Positions 59,650 through 64,000 of a DNA stretch of 64,000 nt are shown here, piece by piece. Position 1 is the stretch's first letter. Every line of letters starts with the position of its first letter. Source of the DNA: Verrucomicrobiota bacterium (lineage in GTDB: Bacteria; Verrucomicrobiota; Verrucomicrobiia; Limisphaerales; J093); the NCBI GenBank assembly GCA_027493615.1, contig JAOSKK010000036.1:337228-401227 (forward strand). The letters run 5' to 3'. The notes below the pieces were generated by a model. It searched no databases, was not told the origin of the DNA, and saw only the letters and a program-made list of their open reading frames with translations. The translations under genes and the position numbers were made by a program.

Positions 59650-60558
59650 CTAAAACACGCCGAGGCGGTCGTGCAGTTCGTCGTGCGCGAGGATACCGCA
59701 GGCGGGACGACCAGTGAGCAGGCATTCCGTCACCGCGTCGCCGACGAGCTTTTCCACCGCATCGCGCATCGGACGAGCGCCAAGCTTCGGGTGAAATCCC
59801 TTGCGCACAAGAAACGGTAACGCCGTTTTGTCGAGTTCGATCCTGTGACCGCGCGCGGCGAGGAATTCGATTTCGCGGGACAAGAACTTCTCTGCAATCT
59901 CCAACTGGTGTTCGTAGCTCAGGCGATGGAACACGAGCTTCTCATTCACGCGCGCGAAGATCTCCGGGCGCAAGGCTTGTTGCGCACGGGTGAGGACGTG
60001 GCGTTCGAGCGTGGCTTCGTTCGAGTGCTGGAGGCTCATCAGTTCCGCCGACCCAATGTTTGACGTGAGCCACACGTAGAACCCGCTGAAGTCCAGCGTC
60101 TGGCCGGTCGCCACCGTGAGCCGCGCGGCATCCAGCAGTTGCAGCAGGATATCCAGCACGCGGGGGTGCGCCTTCTCCGCCTCGTCGAACAGCAACGAAC
60201 CCTCCGCCGCGCGTTCGCGCACCGCTCCGAGGTAGCCGATTTCTCCGAGTCGCGCACCCAGCAGCAGACCGAGGGCTTCCTGATTCTGAAACTCCGACAT
60301 GTCGAAGCGGAACAGCTTCCCATCGCCGAAGACGTGATTCGTGGTGACGACCACTGTCTCGGTTTTGCCCACGCCCGTCGGTCCGAGCAGCAGGAAGCTG
60401 CCGCGTGGCCGAGACGGTTTCGTGAGGCCGAGTTCGCCCCGGCGAACGGCAGAGACGATTCGAGGAATCGTGTGGGACTGGCCGCGGATTTCGCGCGGCA
60501 ACAACACGTCGAGTTCCTGGAGGTTGGTAAGCTTGTGCGAGTCTGGTGTTTTGTTCAT
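59650..60558 (-). CDS. ClpA/ClpB-type single AAA+ ATPase of the conjugation backbone
   Basis: 302 residues with one AAA_2 module: Walker A GPTGVGKTE near residue 60, the pore/sensor stretch KLFRFDMSEFQNQEAL, Walker B GSLLFDEAEKAHPRVL, and the C-terminal small domain with FHPKLGARPMRDAVEKLV, the Clp D2 end ('GAR-x-[LM]'). The N-domain and first AAA ring of Clp proteins are missing. Its opposite orientation at the junction of island and VirB genes makes it either part of the backbone or an early arrival. Small Clp-like ATPases are found in some mobile elements; the substrate is unknown. Start ATG 60558; about 135 bp separate it from the divergent pilin gene. Confidence 0.87.
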   Translation of the reverse strand: MNKTPDSHKLTNLQELDVLLPREIRGQSHTIPRIVSAVRRGELGLTKPSRPRGSFLLLGPTGVGKTETVVVTTNHVFGDGKLFRFDMSEFQNQEALGLLLGARLGEIGYLGAVRERAAEGSLLFDEAEKAHPRVLDILLQLLDAARLTVATGQTLDFSGFYVWLTSNIGSAELMSLQHSNEATLERHVLTRAQQALRPEIFARVNEKLVFHRLSYEHQLEIAEKFLSREIEFLAARGHRIELDKTALPFLVRKGFHPKLGARPMRDAVEKLVGDAVTECLLTGRPACGILAHDELHDRLGVF

Positions 60559-60694
60559 CGCCTACCTTTAGCAGGGACATCCCCGCACCTTGTGTCCCTC
60601 CTACACCCGGCTTTCTGCCCTTTGCTTCATGCTGCGTCCCGTGATCAGCGCGGTAGTCGCTGCTCAACGACAGAAAAACAAAAACACGACTCGT

Positions 60695-61057
60695 ATGAAG
60701 CTAATCAAACACATCAAACCCCTCGGTCAGAAACTCCGCTCGCGGCTGCCGTCGCTGCTCCTGGCTGCCGCAGTCCTCGCCCTGAACAGCACCTCCGCTT
60801 ACGCGCAGGCGTTCAACTCCACCGAACTCAAGACCGGCATCAGCAACAGCCTTGCGGTCATCATGATGTTCGGCTTCGTGCTCGGCATCTCATGCGTCAT
60901 CTACGGCGGTTTCGCCATCCGGCGCGGCGACGTGGATCAGGGCAAGATGTCCATCATCGGCGGCGCAATCATCGCCGCCGCTCCGGCGGTCATCTTTGCC
61001 TTCTTCAAAATCTTCGGCATCGACACCAACAGCACGGTGGGTGTGGGCAACTTCTAA
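60695..61057 (+). CDS. virB2: VirB2/TrbC-like conjugative pilin
   Basis: 120 residues: basic start (KLIKHIKPLGQKLRSRL), signal-peptide core LPSLLLAAAVLALNSTSAYAQA with an A-x-A cleavage site, then two membrane helices (LAVIMMFGFVLGISCVIYGGF and ISIIGG-like MSIIGGAIIAAAPAVIFAFF) joined by the short charged loop AIRRGDVDQGK. This is the layout of TrbC/VirB2 pilins. The ATG at 60695 opens the signal peptide; in-frame codons further upstream would add an unlikely leader. VirB3- and VirB4-like genes follow on the same strand, which confirms the call. Confidence 0.85.
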   Translation: MKLIKHIKPLGQKLRSRLPSLLLAAAVLALNSTSAYAQAFNSTELKTGISNSLAVIMMFGFVLGISCVIYGGFAIRRGDVDQGKMSIIGGAIIAAAPAVIFAFFKIFGIDTNSTVGVGNF

Positions 61058-61096
61058 TCTCGCCAACCGACCTGCCACCCGCCGCCCCGAGCCACC

Positions 61097-61436
61097 ATGA
61101 AAGCCGAACTTCGTCTCACTGACACCAACGCCGCATCCGATTCCAAAGGCCGGACGTGGGGGTTGGAGGGCGGTTTGTTCTGGTGGCTCGTGGGCGGCAT
61201 CGGCGTGGGCATCACGATGTTCTTCGTGTTCCTCGTAATACTGAAGTCATCGTTGCTCACGTCTCTGGGCGTGGCGCTCGTCCCAGTGGGGCTTTGCCTC
61301 GCCTACATCTTCGGCTCTGCGGCAGGGCAAACCGCCGGGCTACGACCGCGACATCTTCGAGCGCGTATTCACCGGTGGCGGTTTTGCCCCCGAACCTCCG
61401 CGCCTCACGCATCCACTCGCAAAAGACCTGCCATGA
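61097..61436 (+). CDS. virB3: VirB3/TrbD-like inner-membrane protein, frame error
   Basis: About 112 residues: a polar start (KAELRLTDTNAASDSKGRTW) and two hydrophobic helices (FWWLVGGIGVGITMFFVFLV, SLLTSLGVALVPVGLCLAYIF), then a soluble tail. As written the tail is in the wrong frame; dropping one base near 61315 gives FGLRQGKPPGYDRDIFERVF and then GGGFAPEPPRLTHPLAKDL, stopping at 61434-61436. That tail, with 'GKPPGYDRD', is typical for VirB3 relatives encoded before VirB4. Its stop would overlap the next ATG by ATGA. VirB3 anchors VirB4 to the secretion channel. Confidence 0.8.
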
Positions 61437-61699
61437 GCCGCTACATCTTTGAACAACTCGACACCGCCGACCAGGCGCTGCGTGAGAATCTCCACCGGAA
61501 CGACCTTGACCCCACCGCACGCGAGCACATGGAGCGCGCCTTGGCCCACGTCCGCGAAGCCTACGTCGCGACGAACGAAATCGGCAAGGCGCGCTCCGTT
61601 CACCGGCTCGTGGGGGACTTGGAGAAAGTGAATCACATCGTGGCGAAGGTCCGCCGCCGCGAACGTCCCGCTGTCATCAGTAAATCCATCCGAGTCTGA
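61433..61699 (+). CDS. Small helical protein between VirB3 and VirB4
   Basis: 88 residues, all helical and highly charged: SRYIFEQLDTADQALRENLH, then REHMERALAHVREAYVATNE and a basic end (KVRRRERPAVISKSIRV). No membrane segment or signal peptide. It begins in ATGA overlap with the repaired VirB3 gene and ends three bases before VirB4, so it is surely part of the transfer operon, perhaps a cytosolic partner of VirB4. No family is recognised. Confidence 0.65.
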   Translation: MSRYIFEQLDTADQALRENLHRNDLDPTAREHMERALAHVREAYVATNEIGKARSVHRLVGDLEKVNHIVAKVRRRERPAVISKSIRV

Positions 61700-61702
61700 C
61701 CT

Positions 61703-64000
61703 ATGTTCGAGCGCGCACCCAACGGCTTCTTCACCCACGACCTGATCGTGTTCAATCACCTCCGGCGCGGCGGCTACGTGTCGAAGGGCTTCATCTTTGA
61801 GTCGCCCGACCTGACGAACAGCCCGATTGCAGACCTGAACGACTTCCAGGACCAACTCTGTCTCCTGCTGGCGTCCCTCCACGAAAACCAGCGGCTACAA
61901 GTGCAATACTTCTGCGATTCCGACTACAAGGGGGAGTTGCTGCGTTACCAGCAGGAGACAGAGCGCTTTTCAAACGTCTGGACCAAGCGCGCCCGCAACG
62001 AACGCTTCGCGCGTTATTGGCAGGCGATGTCCGAGCGCAAGCTCCGCCGCCAGCGCGTCATCTTCTACATCTCCCGGGCACTGGAGAACGTGCCGACGAA
62101 GTTCCAGATCGCCGCTGCCCGCCGAGATTACTACCAGACGCTGCTCGAACAGCTTCAGACCGAGTTTGAGCACGTTCACCGCCTACTACTCGAAATCTTC
62201 GGCTCAACCGGGGCACGTGTGCTGGCCATGACGGATGCCGACCACTTCCGCCACTACAAGCGCTTCCTCAATCCGTCGCTCAACGACCGGTTCGACTACG
62301 ATCCGGCGGAGGGCTTTGCGCCCGAGCTTTCGATTCAGGAAAACTGCTGGCACAGCGAGGGGAATGGGCAGTCCGACTTTGGGTTCTTCCTCGATGGCCA
62401 CTACCACTCGCTCATCGTCCTGACCCGTTGGCCGCGCACGACGTATCCCGGCATCATTCAACGCCTCACCAATCTCCGCCTCCTGGACTACACCATCACG
62501 GTGAACATTGATCCGTTGCCCATCACCAAGGAAATCAGCAAGGAGGAGAAGGAGCACGATCGCGTGGCCGGTGACTACGCCAGCGAAAAGAAAATCTCCC
62601 TGCTGACGGTGATGGAGAAGAAGCAGAAGAAAATTCACGCGCTGATGCAGGGCCAGACCATTCCGTTCCATGCCATGTTCGCCATCCGTGTCTGGGACAA
62701 GACCCGCGACGGCCTCAACGCCAAGGCCGGGGCGATCAAGAACGCCATCAACTCCATGAACGCGGCCCAATACTTCGAGAGCAATCTGCCCAGCACCTCG
62801 AAGAATCTGTTCTTCCAGACCTGGCCGGGCTGGACCTGGGGACGCTACGAACACCGGAAACTCTACGCCGAGCATCGCTTCCTCGCCGACATGCTCCCGG
62901 TCACCAGCACGTTCACCGGCCACCTGGCGACCGCCGAGGCGATCTACGACGGCCCGGCCAACAATCTGGTCGGCATCCAGACGTTTTCGGGCGGCAAGGA
63001 TTCCGCGTCCCCGCAGCACGCGGTGTTGCTCGGCATGTCCGGCGCGGGCAAATCCGTGACCGTCTGTGACCTGCTCACCCAAACGGAAGGCTACTTCGGT
63101 TACACCGTCATCATTGAGGAGGGACTCAGCTACGGCATCTACACCGCCACGGTCGAAGAAGGCGCGCGGCCCATCATCATTCACCCGGACGGCGACTTGA
63201 CCATCAACTACCTCGACACGAAGGGGCTGCCGCTCACGCCCGATCATCTCTCCGCCTCGACCGCACTTGTCGCCCGGATGATCGGCACGAGCGCCCAGGA
63301 GGACAAACAGATGCTCCGCCAGGCGCAGATCGCCAAGTATCTGAATCTGCTTTACGAGGATTCCTTCCAGGACTGGCAGAAGAAGCGGCACGACCAGTTG
63401 CTCGTCATCGCCCGACACGCGCTGGCACTCCAGCAGTTTCGGGCCGAGCGGATGCCGCCCGGCGCGACCAGCCTCGAAACCTTCGCCGATTTCCGCGATT
63501 GGCGAGCCGTCAACCCCGCCGAGGCGGAAGCCTACCTGGCACAGTTCGATGAAGCCGAGGCGTTGAAGTTCCTGAAAGAGCCGAAGACCAGCAAGGAAGT
63601 CCGCAACCTGGCGTTCGCCTATTTCACGCCCGAGGAGTTCCCGACGCACCGGATGCTTCAGGAATTAATGATGCTCGACCCGATGGGAGCGGAGCGCGAT
63701 CAGATCATGGAAATCGCCACGCTCATCCTCCCGTGGTGTCGCGATGGCAACTACGGCTGCCTGTTCGACGGCACGAGCAATCTGTCGCTCACGGGCAAGG
63801 TCGCGCACTTCGAGTTGGGCTACATCCCGGAGTCGGCGAAGGAATTGAAAGCCGCCGCGGGTTTCCTCATCACAAATCACGCGCGCAAGCACATCATGAC
63901 GCTGCCGCGCGCGATTCGGAAGCGGAACATCTACGAGGAAGTCGCCCGCTTCCTCGACATTCCCGGCGGGCAGGAAATCGTGCAGGAGAGCTACGCGCAG
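61703..64000 (+). CDS. virB4: VirB4/TraC-family secretion ATPase, 3' end outside window
   Basis: At least 766 residues; the frame is open at the right edge. The N-terminal half is the VirB4-like CagE region (FFTHDLIVFNHLRRGGYVSK, DADHFRHYKRFLNPSLN). Walker A is AVLLGMSGAGKSVTV near residue 450. After it come LLYEDSFQDWQ and FPTHRMLQELMML segments of the ATPase lobe; Walker B should lie beyond the edge. VirB4 powers pilus assembly and DNA transfer at the inner membrane. It belongs to the operon begun by VirB2. No frame error is seen. Confidence 0.92.
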   Translation, partial: MFERAPNGFFTHDLIVFNHLRRGGYVSKGFIFESPDLTNSPIADLNDFQDQLCLLLASLHENQRLQVQYFCDSDYKGELLRYQQETERFSNVWTKRARNERFARYWQAMSERKLRRQRVIFYISRALENVPTKFQIAAARRDYYQTLLEQLQTEFEHVHRLLLEIFGSTGARVLAMTDADHFRHYKRFLNPSLNDRFDYDPAEGFAPELSIQENCWHSEGNGQSDFGFFLDGHYHSLIVLTRWPRTTYPGIIQRLTNLRLLDYTITVNIDPLPITKEISKEEKEHDRVAGDYASEKKISLLTVMEKKQKKIHALMQGQTIPFHAMFAIRVWDKTRDGLNAKAGAIKNAINSMNAAQYFESNLPSTSKNLFFQTWPGWTWGRYEHRKLYAEHRFLADMLPVTSTFTGHLATAEAIYDGPANNLVGIQTFSGGKDSASPQHAVLLGMSGAGKSVTVCDLLTQTEGYFGYTVIIEEGLSYGIYTATVEEGARPIIIHPDGDLTINYLDTKGLPLTPDHLSASTALVARMIGTSAQEDKQMLRQAQIAKYLNLLYEDSFQDWQKKRHDQLLVIARHALALQQFRAERMPPGATSLETFADFRDWRAVNPAEAEAYLAQFDEAEALKFLKEPKTSKEVRNLAFAYFTPEEFPTHRMLQELMMLDPMGAERDQIMEIATLILPWCRDGNYGCLFDGTSNLSLTGKVAHFELGYIPESAKELKAAAGFLITNHARKHIMTLPRAIRKRNIYEEVARFLDIPGGQEIVQESYAQ

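Noticed and set aside
62204..63649. Minus-strand open frame of 481 codons opposite VirB4
   Set aside because: The plus strand carries an unbroken VirB4 frame with Walker A; the minus frame is its shadow.
1..64000. CRISPR array, tRNA or rRNA genes
   Set aside because: I found no regularly spaced repeat units and no cloverleaf or ribosomal RNA sequence; the only long repeats are the two 250-bp copies.

Overview
The window most likely comes from a Gram-negative bacterium of the Verrucomicrobiota. It is GC-rich, its outer-membrane channels and lipid A enzymes show a two-membrane envelope, and several small families (DUF2934 proteins, the paired short genes at 28.8-29.4 kb, the YwqK-like gene) look like those I associate with that phylum. 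The phylum call is an inference from sequence style, not from a marker gene. The frame of the window is a conjugative element: a MobF relaxase runs off the left edge (minus strand), and a relaxosome/ParA/coupling-protein block (28.8-32.8 kb) and VirB2-VirB3-VirB4 genes (60.7-64 kb, running off the right edge) lie on the plus strand. Two cargo regions sit in this backbone.

Cargo 1 (about 1.7-28.7 kb) concerns the envelope and stress and is almost all on the minus strand. It holds two lipid A deacylase-like genes (LpxR type and PagL type), a hotdog thioesterase, a nitroreductase, a tautomerase, two single-domain response regulators, two TetR genes (one split by a complete IS5-family element), an AcrAB-OMF type RND pump, an EmrAB-OMF type pump under a MarR-UspA fusion, and two copies of an odd thioredoxin/CBM48 pair (fused in one place, split into two overlapping genes in the other). 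A sigma-54 activator is divergent from the split copy. A good -24/-12 promoter in the shared gap faces a collinear run of genes that ends with the RND pump. Broken pieces of cydB, eno and a transposase mark the edges of this cargo.

Cargo 2 (about 32.8-59.6 kb) is a dense defense island placed between the coupling protein and the VirB genes. Its skeleton is a three-gene module: SNF2-type helicase with a C-terminal DUF3883-like domain, a DUF1156 adenine methylase, and a DUF499 ATPase with an N-terminal Swt1-like HEPN domain. Complete defense systems are nested in the two gaps of that module, all on one strand with overlaps or very short spacers: a Thoeris system (two ThsB, ThsA and a third TIR protein) plus a double zinc-ribbon protein and a DUF2971 protein in the first gap; a second DUF2971 protein, a SPARTA-type TIR-APAZ/short Argonaute pair and an AbiE toxin-antitoxin pair in the second. 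A divergent LysR gene and a recognisable promoter lie at the head. Downstream, a second AbiE-like pair is followed by a 50-residue ORF and a small protein with two repeats resembling the RNA polymerase alpha C-terminal domain. This four-gene cassette is bracketed by two 250-bp direct repeats.

Quality note: at least fifteen genes break at exactly one homopolymer run, where adding or removing a single base restores a family-typical protein. I annotate these as whole genes with an internal frame error and think read or assembly error is the simplest cause. The tetR split by the IS, cydB' and eno' are real lesions.
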